A DNA stretch of 47,730 nucleotides from a virus. Under the pieces are notes generated by a model. It saw only the letters and a program-made list of their open reading frames with translations, searched no databases and was not told the DNA's origin. Both the position numbers and the translations under genes were made by a program. Position 1 is the first letter of the stretch, and every line of letters starts with the position of its first letter. The DNA lies in the IMG/VR virus record IMGVR_UViG_3300009034_000064, positions 1 to 47,730 of that record; one strand, written 5' to 3'. This document shows, one piece after another, positions 41,343 through 47,611 of the stretch.

Positions 41343-42005
41343 TTATTCTATATTTTCCAGGACTTTAATTGCATGATATTTATCAAGTGTTAATTTACAT
41401 ACTTCAGATCGTATAAAATAATTCATTCCCTCAGCGTAAGGATAATGCCAAGAACAAATACCAAGAATATTTCCATCTTTATCAAATAATGGGCAACCAC
41501 TATTTCCTGCGTTTGCGGCACAATCAGTTATTATCATATTTTTTTGATGCGAATAATTATCGGGCATATTTATCGCAGAAACAATTCCTTTAGCTAAAAC
41601 AGGGAAAACACCAAATGGATTTCCTAATATCCAAACTTCTTCTCCTACAATTGCGTTATCAAATTTTGCTTTAGATTCTTTTTCAATTGTTCTAATATAA
41701 ATAATCCCAAGATCTGCTTCAGATTCTTCATACCAATTTACTGCTTTATGTCTCCTACCATCAGACCAAATAATCCAAACATCTTCGGCATTTTTTATCA
41801 TGTGTCCTGCTGTAAGAATCAAATCATCGTCTATAAAAACTCCGCTACCTTGCCAACCATATCCATACATACCTTTAACTTCGATTTTTACAACTGTGGG
41901 TTGTGAATGTGGAACTAATTCTTGATATTTAGTAATTCCGAATACTATAATTACTATAATAATCCAGAATAGGATAGATCTAATTGATTGTTTTCGTTTT
42001 GTCAT
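41343..42005 (-). CDS. Membrane-anchored trypsin-like serine protease (HtrA-type catalytic domain)
   Basis: 220 aa. Residues about 9-23 form a transmembrane anchor (ILFWIIIVIIVFGI) after a basic start. The catalytic triad is clear: LTAGHM (H68), EADLGIIYI (D98) and NAGNSGCPLF (S169), as in S1C proteases; no PDZ domain follows. The protein would face the periplasm or outside of the membrane. It lies in the virion operon near an SPFH protein, so it may act on membrane proteins or in maturation. Role inferred. Confidence 0.85.
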   Translation of the reverse strand: MTKRKQSIRSILFWIIIVIIVFGITKYQELVPHSQPTVVKIEVKGMYGYGWQGSGVFIDDDLILTAGHMIKNAEDVWIIWSDGRRHKAVNWYEESEADLGIIYIRTIEKESKAKFDNAIVGEEVWILGNPFGVFPVLAKGIVSAINMPDNYSHQKNMIITDCAANAGNSGCPLFDKDGNILGICSWHYPYAEGMNYFIRSEVCKLTLDKYHAIKVLENIE

Positions 42006-42006
42006 T

Positions 42007-42351
42007 TTAATCTCCTGGCATAGTCAAACGCCTGAGATATACATTTTTAGAACTCGTATCACCTTCAAAGTATAAGGTAGTTTTACCAATCGGTATTTTT
42101 ATAATGATGGTTTTATCAGCAGGTGCGACCCATTCAATATTCGCTGCTGTAGATGTAACACCAGTTATACCTGCTAATACAGCCGTACCTATACCAGTAA
42201 GAGCATAAACAGCACCTGCAACAACTGTAAATGTCTTATCATCACCGGCAGTACCTGTCGCTACTGTCTGCCCTGATGCGACTACTGGAGCAGCTATATC
42301 TGGATGCGGTGGCACCCGATTACCAGCATTATCACTATGGTGTACTTCCAT
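42007..42351 (-). CDS. Beta-rich small virion-region protein, 114 aa
   Basis: MEVHHSDNAGNRVPPHPDIA, then Ala/Thr/Gly-rich beta text (PVVASGQTVATGTAGDDKTF, TTLYFEGDTSSKNVYLRRL). It resembles small phage capsid-surface or neck proteins. Function unknown. Confidence 0.55.
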   Translation of the reverse strand: MEVHHSDNAGNRVPPHPDIAAPVVASGQTVATGTAGDDKTFTVVAGAVYALTGIGTAVLAGITGVTSTAANIEWVAPADKTIIIKIPIGKTTLYFEGDTSSKNVYLRRLTMPGD

Positions 42352-42352
42352 T

Positions 42353-42580
42353 TTAATCTCCCTGTTTTTGTATTTTATTAATAGATTTTATTTTGAATAC
42401 ATAATCATGTCTATTATGAAACACATTTTTCACACTTTTAACGATTTGTTTAAGTTCTACTATACCTTCAAATTCAAATTCTTTATCAAGTTGCTCATCA
42501 GTAAATGTTGGTTCGCTTCCTTCTGGAATATGAACATTATCTTGGCGTATAATTATAGATTCTATATATTGTTCAGTCAT
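42353..42580 (-). CDS. Acidic small protein, 75 aa
   Basis: MTEQYIESIIIRQDNVHIPE, then FTDEQLDKEFEFEGIVELKQ and a basic C-terminus. Alpha/beta; no recognised family. Overlaps the upstream gene by 8 bases. Confidence 0.6.
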   Translation of the reverse strand: MTEQYIESIIIRQDNVHIPEGSEPTFTDEQLDKEFEFEGIVELKQIVKSVKNVFHNRHDYVFKIKSINKIQKQGD

Positions 42581-42788
42581 TCCGTTTTACTCCACGCTCA
42601 ATTCTCATCTTATTCATTCGCTCTCTGGCTTTTCGTAATTCTATATCTCCTAAGTCACTCATTATCTTTTTTGGATCTAATAAATCAAGTAATTCTTTTC
42701 TAAACTGATAAAATGGCATATCTTTTTTCTCAAAGCCATCATAGAGTGCTCTGATAGCAGGTTCGGTTATTATTTTAGGTCTTGGCAT
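42573..42788 (-). CDS. Small helical protein, 71 aa
   Basis: MPRPKIITEPAIRALYDGFE, then a helix-rich middle (MPFYQFRKELLDLLDPKKIM) and RKARERMNKMRIERG. Good start, overlapping the end of the UGA-interrupted gene. Could be a DNA- or terminase-associated factor; unknown. Confidence 0.6.
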   Translation of the reverse strand: MPRPKIITEPAIRALYDGFEKKDMPFYQFRKELLDLLDPKKIMSDLGDIELRKARERMNKMRIERGVKRND

Positions 42789-43015
42789 GTGAGCAATTCT
42801 CCACGATCTAACTTTTCTTTAATTCTTTTATGCTTTCCTTCAAAAAATTTAAATTTCTCGTTACCTTCAAAGAATTTACACCTATAGTTTTTGTAATTTT
42901 TGCTTTTATCTATTGCACATTTAGGTCACCACACATCCATCCAAGCCGTACTTTTTGGATTCTCGATTCTTTCAGATCCTTCATAGTGAATACATTCTCC
43001 ATAGTATTGTGCCAT
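42770..43015 (-). pseudogene. Small Cys-rich gene interrupted by an in-frame UGA
   Basis: The frame starts at ATG 43015 (MAQYYGECIHYEGSERIENP), overlapping the previous stop (TAATG), meets TGA at 42928-42926 after 29 codons, and then stays open for 51 codons (PKCAIDKSKNYKNYRCKFFE and on) to TAA at 42770. The UGA falls where a Cys of a CxxC pair would sit (UGA-Pro-Lys-Cys). Without read-through, about 140 bases of this packed operon would be empty. Either a recent nonsense change, a recoded UGA, or a sequence error. UGA is an ordinary stop elsewhere in this genome. Confidence 0.5.
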
Positions 43016-43560
43016 TATTCATCCCCCACATCATCTATAACCGTTGTAATTGGTATATTCGTTAAAACTCTTAAATTCCGTGTGGTTCCGAAATCTGTTA
43101 CGTACATACGCATAATCTTCAATCCCCATCCTTCAGCATCTTTTCTCACACCTTCTAAGATCGCTTCTCGAATACCAGAAACGGCACAATTATCATAATC
43201 ATTATGATTAATGTAATTAGCAACAATTCCCAGGGCCAACGTATACAGACTCTTATCGTAATCCTGTACTTTTAGTATCGCCTTTACAGGATCAGCTACA
43301 CGGTACATAATCCCGCCACCAAAGCACAAATCCCGACCATCTTTCGTAAACACACTTTGTGCCCGGAGATCGATTACCTGGGGTGTAACTGTGATTTTTA
43401 TACATTCTTGGATGAGGGGCCATGAGACATACCAACCGGGGGGTGTTAGCCGATACCGGCTTCCGAGGGTTACTCGTACACCGCCCTCATCCGGGTTTAC
43501 GAGCCAGATTCGGGGGATCCAGCAAAATATCTTATCTATCAGAGAACTAAGCCATTCCAT
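43015..43560 (-). CDS. SPFH/band-7 (prohibitin-like) domain protein
   Basis: 181 aa. After a hydrophobic N-terminus (LIDKIFCWIPRIWLV), the text VNPDEGGVRVTLGSRYRLTP PGWYVSWP and VIDLRAQSVFTKDGRDLCFG GGIMYRVADP, LEGVRKDAEGWGLKIMRMYV is the N-terminal SPFH domain. SPFH proteins assemble on membranes and control proteases such as FtsH, phage decision factors among their targets. A membrane protease is encoded nearby at 41343. It is the first clear gene of the virion operon. Confidence 0.8.
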   Translation of the reverse strand: MEWLSSLIDKIFCWIPRIWLVNPDEGGVRVTLGSRYRLTPPGWYVSWPLIQECIKITVTPQVIDLRAQSVFTKDGRDLCFGGGIMYRVADPVKAILKVQDYDKSLYTLALGIVANYINHNDYDNCAVSGIREAILEGVRKDAEGWGLKIMRMYVTDFGTTRNLRVLTNIPITTVIDDVGDE

Positions 43561-43569
43561 TGTATTTCC

Positions 43570-43731
43570 TTAGCACTTATGTTTATATGCTGCAACGGAA
43601 TAAACTATACCGGCAATGAAAAAGGCCAATACAAAAATAATTGCAGGTGAGAAAACCAGAATAGTTGTAACTATCGCAGGGTCGATTAAGCCAAGACCAG
43701 CTATGAACCAGCCCCACTTGCAAGTATCTTC
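43570..43731 (-). pseudogene. Start-less two-span membrane ORF
   Basis: A 53-residue open frame ending at TAA 43572-43570 reads CKWGWFIAGLGLIDPAIVTT, then FSPAIIFVLAFFIAGIVYSV and AAYKHKC, which looks like two membrane spans. It has no ATG, GTG or TTG in frame after the upstream TAG (43734-43732); the only ribosome-site-like AGGAAG leads into another frame. Frameshifted remnant, non-standard start, or sequence error. The frame from TTG 43780 in the other phase is probably not a gene. Confidence 0.35.
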
Positions 43732-43799
43732 CTAAGCACGCAGCTTTCGGGTCGTATCCTGCCGTTGTAATTGTTCTCAATATGCGAACAAAAACATTC

Positions 43800-43834
43800 C
43801 CTTCTACTTATATACGCCGGTAACTACGATTTAT
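43800..43834 (-). promoter_or_regulatory. 35-bp conserved element, copy 2
   Basis: Read on the minus strand from 43834: ATAAATCGTAGTTACCG, two variable bases, GTATATA, then AGTAGAAGG. It matches the plus-strand copy at 3289-3323 in 31 of 35 positions. A TTGCAT (43838-43833) lies 18 bp before TATATA (43814-43809) here, a possible sigma70 promoter. It precedes all minus-strand genes, so it is the likely start of the virion transcript. Confidence 0.65.
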
Positions 43835-43948
43835 GCAATTTCTTGGGGAATTTTTTCAGAATTTTTTTATTTTTACAAGATTCTTCGTGTAATTATGCTA
43901 ATTATAGTGGTTATATTAGTTATGAACCGTTTATATGGGCCATCTTCT

Positions 43949-43964
43949 GTAGTATATATACTAC
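43949..43964. promoter_or_regulatory. 16-bp perfect palindrome, possible operator
   Basis: GTAGTATATATACTAC is a perfect 16-bp palindrome in the AT-rich gap between the minus-strand operon and the plus-strand genes. A dimeric repressor site or a divergent promoter core is possible. Nothing else in the 200 bp gap looks like a gene. Confidence 0.4.
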
Positions 43965-44027
43965 ATAAGACGAGGGATTTAATCTAGTTTGTCTATTTTG
44001 TCTAATTCGGGGATTTTCTATAGGATT

Positions 44028-44180
44028 TTGGATTCTAAGAAGGGTAAACCGGCTCCACGCCACCGATGGGTTAAGGGTAGTACGGGTAGGGGCAGCAAAA
44101 TAGCATTACGATACTTGGCTTTTTCTTTTATAGTTATTGTAGCAATTGCAACGATTATAGTAATTATAGGACAGATGTAA
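44028..44180 (+). CDS. Possible single-span membrane protein, TTG start, 50 aa
   Basis: Frame reads KKGKPAPRHRWVKGSTGRGS, then a clear hydrophobic helix (LAFSFIVIVAIATIIVIIG) at the C-terminus. There is no ATG; the TTG at 44028 follows ATAGGA. Basic N-terminus plus C-terminal span suggest a tail-anchored membrane peptide. Followed by a TGTAAAG/CTTTACA hairpin (44176-44193). Low confidence because of the start. Confidence 0.4.
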   Translation: MDSKKGKPAPRHRWVKGSTGRGSKIALRYLAFSFIVIVAIATIIVIIGQM

Positions 44181-44301
44181 AGTTTCCTTTACAAATCGGC
44201 ATTTTTAGGCTCTGCGTGGGGGTTCCAAGACAATCCCCTTATAATAGTATTAGCAAAACCAATAATAATCAGACTACCCACTACATATAGTAGGTCTTAA
44301 C

Positions 44302-44641
44302 TGTCCATAGCAGATATGTAGTTATGGACACTTAACGCCCTATTACATAAAGACTTATAATCGCCGTCCATAGTGTCCATAGATTTTCTCTATTGTAGCT
44401 TATATAAATATATGTTTTATTGTTTCCTCTAATAATTTACTTGACATATATTAGTGCATATAACTATAAATATAATTACTATATAGAAGTTTATATTAAA
44501 TATCTATGGACAGCATGGACACTTAACCATAAATCCTGTATTTATAACAGGTTACCTGTCCATAGCACTTTCAAATATCTACGGACACACTGGGACAAAT
44601 TACCATAACCCATTATCCTATAAAAGTTTATCTGTCCATAG
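44302..44641. repeat. Array of TGTCCATAG repeats (iteron or operator array)
   Basis: About ten copies of a 9-bp unit occur within 340 bp of gene-free AT-rich DNA. Forward TGTCCATAG: 44302, 44374, 44557, 44633; CGTCCATAG at 44365. Reverse: TTATGGACA 44322, CTATGGACA 44504, variants at 44513, 44579 and, weakly, 44589. Two tandem pairs (44365-44382 and 44504-44521) face each other. The last copy lies 22 bp before the -35 of the promoter at 44663. It has the look of a replication-origin iteron set or a multi-site operator. Confidence 0.75.
44441..44470 (+). promoter_or_regulatory. Possible promoter inside the repeat array
   Basis: TTGACA (44441-44446) and TATAAA (44465-44470) with an 18-bp spacer, in AT-rich DNA between the two halves of the TGTCCATAG array. 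No gene starts just after it; it might make a primer or leader RNA across the repeats. Confidence 0.4.
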
Positions 44642-44662
44642 TAAAAATTTTTATAAAAACAC

Positions 44663-44691
44663 TTGACAGCAGACTATTTATATGTTATACT
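44663..44691 (+). promoter_or_regulatory. Strong sigma70-type promoter of the ImmA/amidoligase block
   Basis: TTGACA (44663-44668), 17-bp spacer, TATACT (44686-44691). The predicted start point is about 44698, which is the A of the mini-protein ATG, so the transcript would be leaderless. A TGTCCATAG copy lies directly upstream. Confidence 0.8.
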
Positions 44692-44697
44692 TTATAT

Positions 44698-44787
44698 ATG
44701 GAAAACCTGCTACTCTACATAATACTGATAGCGTTGGCGATGGTAATTGTCGCTGGAGTATTAATCCACATAGAGGAGAACAAATGA
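44698..44787 (+). CDS. Transmembrane mini-protein on a leaderless transcript, 29 aa
   Basis: One hydrophobic helix (LLLYIILIALAMVIVAGVLI) between MEN and HIEENK. Its ATG is about 7 bases after the -10 box, leaving no room for a ribosome site. Its stop overlaps the start of the ImmA-like gene (ATGA at 44784-44787), whose GAGGAG ribosome site lies inside it. Similar to the mini-proteins at 172 and 19889. Confidence 0.6.
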   Translation: MENLLLYIILIALAMVIVAGVLIHIEENK

Positions 44788-45173
44788 ATCTCAAACAGAT
44801 AGAGAAATTGTCGCCAGTAGAAATTAGTCGCAAAGCAGGATTATATTACGATGGCGAATATGATGCTGAGGAAAAGCATATCACCGTAGACAACAATTTA
44901 TCAGAACAACGGGAAATAATAGTTTTACTCCACGAGATAGGGCACGCAATACACCATAAAAGTGGTTGTAAATGTATAAGTCAACAAAATCATACGTTGG
45001 CAGAATACCACACTTATAGGTTTATTATGAAATTCGCAGAAATTGACCATAGGTTAATTGATGGACTAATAGAGGACGTAACGATAGGATTAAACTGTTC
45101 AAATTCTTATCGCACAGCAGCAAAACGGATAATAGCATTAAAGTCCTGGAAAAAACTGGTAGAACAGCTATAA
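44784..45173 (+). CDS. ImmA/IrrE-type metallopeptidase, 129 aa
   Basis: Contains IIVLLHEIGHAIHHKSG, the HExxH zinc motif of the ImmA/IrrE family, and a downstream Glu-containing helix (NHTLAEYHTYRFIMK). ATG at 44784 follows GAGGAGAAC. These enzymes cut repressors to switch phages or mobile elements on; the usual partner has an HTH, and the double-HTH protein at 3334 or small regulators here could be the target. No fused HTH is present. Confidence 0.75.
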   Translation: MNLKQIEKLSPVEISRKAGLYYDGEYDAEEKHITVDNNLSEQREIIVLLHEIGHAIHHKSGCKCISQQNHTLAEYHTYRFIMKFAEIDHRLIDGLIEDVTIGLNCSNSYRTAAKRIIALKSWKKLVEQL

Positions 45174-45253
45174 TGTTACCGAAACACATTTGGATATTGA
45201 CGTTTTTAGCGTATTTGTGTCTATTATAATAGTACTACTTCTCCTATAAAATG

Positions 45254-45301
45254 CCCTTGCTTGGTTTAATTAAGACCATAGCGTTCAATCGCAAGCAAGG
45301 G
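45254..45301 (+). promoter_or_regulatory. Hairpin masking the ribosome site of the next gene
   Basis: CCCTTGCTTG (45254-45263) and CAAGCAAGGG (45292-45301) form a perfect 10-bp stem. The 3' arm includes the AAGGG just before the ATG at 45305, so the stem would hide the ribosome site. It may gate translation of the three-gene block 45305-47606. Confidence 0.6.
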
Positions 45302-45304
45302 TTT

Positions 45305-45607
45305 ATGAACTGTCTAATAACAAAACAAGGTAAAGTAATCGAATGTAATGGTGGAACACCCCACGAAGTTATTTGTGTGGGTACGTTAAAAATCACGTTA
45401 AAGAAATTCTTGACGAAGCAATCAGGTATACGTATCAAAAGAAAATGGCCGAATTCTGAAGCATTGGCCATTGAGTATTATGATAAACCGTCCGAAGCAC
45501 AATTACGGGTTATTCGCAAAATACTGCGTCAAGATGATTATTATACAGTGGTGCTAAACCTACGGACGATAAGCAAGTTTCGGCCAATTAGAGGGTTTCA
45601 AGTATAA
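45305..45607 (+). CDS. Unknown protein, first gene of the amidoligase operon, 100 aa
   Basis: MNCLITKQGKVIECNGGTPH, then EVICVGTLKITLKKFLTKQS, EALAIEYYDKPSEAQLRVIR, and a Lys/Arg-rich end. Start at 45305 after AAGGG rather than 45251, because the upstream codons overlap the hairpin. It overlaps the amidoligase start by one base. Its conserved partnering could make it a substrate carrier, recognition factor or regulator; family not known to me. Confidence 0.6.
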   Translation: MNCLITKQGKVIECNGGTPHEVICVGTLKITLKKFLTKQSGIRIKRKWPNSEALAIEYYDKPSEAQLRVIRKILRQDDYYTVVLNLRTISKFRPIRGFQV

Positions 45608-46806
45608 TGCCAGAATTGATTTGCGATAATTGTAATTCTGAAATAGACGATATTAACCGTATTGACATAGACGGTAAGATTATTTGTCGCCCGTGTTACG
45701 AAAACGATTATATCGAATGTGATGATTGTGGAAAAGCTATTTTAATTGACTATGCAGAATCCTACGATAGTATATATTATTGTAATGAATGTTTTGAAGT
45801 AAAGTTTGATAGATGCTATGATTGTAGGGAAACATATCCTTCAGGTGAATTAGTCCGTTCTCATATTACGAATGAAGTCTATTGTAGAAATTGTTTTGAA
45901 GAAATTTTTATATTTTGCTATGGTTGTGAATGTGAAGTTTTTAGTCATGATGCTTATTACAATGAACATGATGGTAATTACTATTGCGAAAATTGTTATA
46001 GTGAATGTTGTGAAATAGACAGTGTTTATCATTATGATTATCGACCAGACTCTTTTACATATTATCGCAGTAAAAATGAATCGAAAAACAACAACCAAAG
46101 TAAAAACCTCTATTATGGTATCGAATTAGAAGTAGAAAACGAAAGTAATGTTGATATGGCAGATGTTGTTGATAATTTACCAGAATTTGTTTATGCCAAA
46201 CAAGATGGTAGCTTAACTTATGGTTTTGAAATTGTTTCTAATCCCACAACGTACCAATGGTTAAAAGAAAATACTGCACAATGGTTAAGAATACTTGATA
46301 TACGAAAAAAAGGTTTTCGTAGTTATAATACGAATACTTGCGGTATTCATATCCATTTATCGAAAAATTATTTTAGCAGTTTGCACTTGTATAAATTTTT
46401 AACAGTGTTTTATAAACCGGAAAATGCAAAGTTTATTCTGAGAATTAGTCAAAGAGTAAAAAGCAATTTTGACCGTTGGGCTACTTTATGTGAACGACCA
46501 AACGATAAAAATATATATTATAAAGCAAAAAACAAAACTGGTAACTTGGAAAGATATAGTGCAATTAATTTGCAAAACCCACATACTATTGAAATCAGGA
46601 TTTTTAGAGGAACTCTTAACCCACGTAGTTTTTGGAAAAATATAGAATTTCTACAAGCAATAATTGATTTTACAAAAATTACATCGTTAAATGAAATTGA
46701 CGAACCACACTTTTTGACATTTGTGTATAACCGCAAACAAGAATATATCAACCTACACAACTGGTTATGGGATAAAAAGTTTTATGAGAATAGCTTGAAC
46801 GAATAA
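45607..46806 (+). CDS. Amidoligase-family enzyme with N-terminal zinc ribbons
   Basis: 399 aa. Residues 1-135 hold many CxxC pairs (CDNCNSEID, CRPCYEND, CDDCGKAI, CNECF, CYDCRETY, CRNCFEEI, CYGCECEV, CENCYSEC), several LIM-like zinc ribbons. From about 168 comes the amidoligase core: YYGIELEVENES, KQDGSLTYGFEIVSNP, TCGIHIHLS, and INLQNPHTIEIRIFRGTLN. These GIELE, GxExVS, HxH and ExRxF motifs mark putative ATP-grasp-like/glutamine-synthetase-like carboxylate-amine ligases. It would join a carboxylate and an amine at the cost of ATP. The amidotransferase gene follows at once. Confidence 0.8.
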   Translation: MPELICDNCNSEIDDINRIDIDGKIICRPCYENDYIECDDCGKAILIDYAESYDSIYYCNECFEVKFDRCYDCRETYPSGELVRSHITNEVYCRNCFEEIFIFCYGCECEVFSHDAYYNEHDGNYYCENCYSECCEIDSVYHYDYRPDSFTYYRSKNESKNNNQSKNLYYGIELEVENESNVDMADVVDNLPEFVYAKQDGSLTYGFEIVSNPTTYQWLKENTAQWLRILDIRKKGFRSYNTNTCGIHIHLSKNYFSSLHLYKFLTVFYKPENAKFILRISQRVKSNFDRWATLCERPNDKNIYYKAKNKTGNLERYSAINLQNPHTIEIRIFRGTLNPRSFWKNIEFLQAIIDFTKITSLNEIDEPHFLTFVYNRKQEYINLHNWLWDKKFYENSLNE

Positions 46807-47606
46807 TGTGCTTAGCTATATTAAAACCTGCCAATGAACATATTATAAAACGCCGTTTACGTCAAGGTTTTCAAGAAAACCCCGATGGTGCGGGTTTTAT
46901 GTATGTTAAAAACGGTCAATTAAAAATAGATAAAGGTTATTTTAGCTTTCGCAGTTTTTACAAAGCATATCGACAAGCAGAACAAAAGTGCCCTGATAGC
47001 AATTTTGTTATACATTTTAGAATTGCGACATCAGGGAAAATTTCTTCAAAGCATTGTCATCCATTCTTAATCAATACAACTGTTGCGTTTGTTCACAACG
47101 GTATATTCGCTAAACTTGGTAACAAAGTAAAATCAGATACACAACATTTTAATAATGATTATCTACGATATATGCCACCAGATTTTATCCATAATAAAAA
47201 GTCAATAAGATTTTTAGAAAAATACTGCGGTTGGTTTAATAAACTAATTTTTTTGAACAACAAAAATGAATATTTAATCGTAAATGAATCGGCTGGACGA
47301 TGGTTAGATAATATTTGGTTTTCTAATATCATTGAAACTTCAATCGGTTTTAGTGTTACAACTAATTATGCCACAGAAATAGAAGATAACGATTGGGGTG
47401 AATGTGCTATTTGCACAGGATATTATCCAACTCAACAAATGCAAGAAACAGAAAACGGTCAAGTTATTTGTGAATTTTGTTTTACAAAAAAATTTGGTGG
47501 TTTTCGCCAAGAAGTATGTTACGGATGTGGACAACTTCTTGATATTTATGATACTGGTGATGATTGTCCATACTGCGGAGCAGATTTGAAATACAAGGTA
47601 GTTTAA
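46806..47606 (+). CDS. Class II glutamine amidotransferase-like protein with C-terminal zinc ribbon
   Basis: 266 aa. N-terminal MCLAILKPAN leaves Cys2 as the N-terminal nucleophile after Met removal, followed by NPDGAGFMYVKNGQ, NFVIHFRIATSGKISS, FVHNGIFAKLG and KSDTQHF, the core motifs of Ntn-hydrolase glutaminases. The C-terminus has CAICTGYYP...CEFCF and CYGCGQLLDI...CPYCG zinc ribbons. It could release ammonia from glutamine for the amidoligase or cleave an amide product. Overlaps the ligase stop by one base (TAATG). Confidence 0.8.
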   Translation: MCLAILKPANEHIIKRRLRQGFQENPDGAGFMYVKNGQLKIDKGYFSFRSFYKAYRQAEQKCPDSNFVIHFRIATSGKISSKHCHPFLINTTVAFVHNGIFAKLGNKVKSDTQHFNNDYLRYMPPDFIHNKKSIRFLEKYCGWFNKLIFLNNKNEYLIVNESAGRWLDNIWFSNIIETSIGFSVTTNYATEIEDNDWGECAICTGYYPTQQMQETENGQVICEFCFTKKFGGFRQEVCYGCGQLLDIYDTGDDCPYCGADLKYKVV

Positions 47607-47611
47607 TACCC

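Noticed and set aside
43583-43780. Minus-strand ORF of 65 aa
   Set aside because: TTG start with no ribosome site, and the other frame of the same DNA (43570-43731) reads as a better two-span membrane protein.
43771-43968. Plus-strand ORF of 65 aa with aromatic, Cys-rich text
   Set aside because: No real start codon or ribosome site, runs opposite to the likely virion promoter, and its composition reflects AT-rich DNA.
44682-44783. N-terminal extension of the ImmA-like protein from 44682
   Set aside because: Would start inside the promoter spacer and -10 region, so it cannot be transcribed from that promoter; GAGGAG before 44784 marks the start.
45197-45230. Promoter TTGACG...TATAAT before the unknown gene at 45305
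   Set aside because: The spacing is 22 bp (19 bp to an alternative TATTAT), too long for a confident sigma70 promoter.
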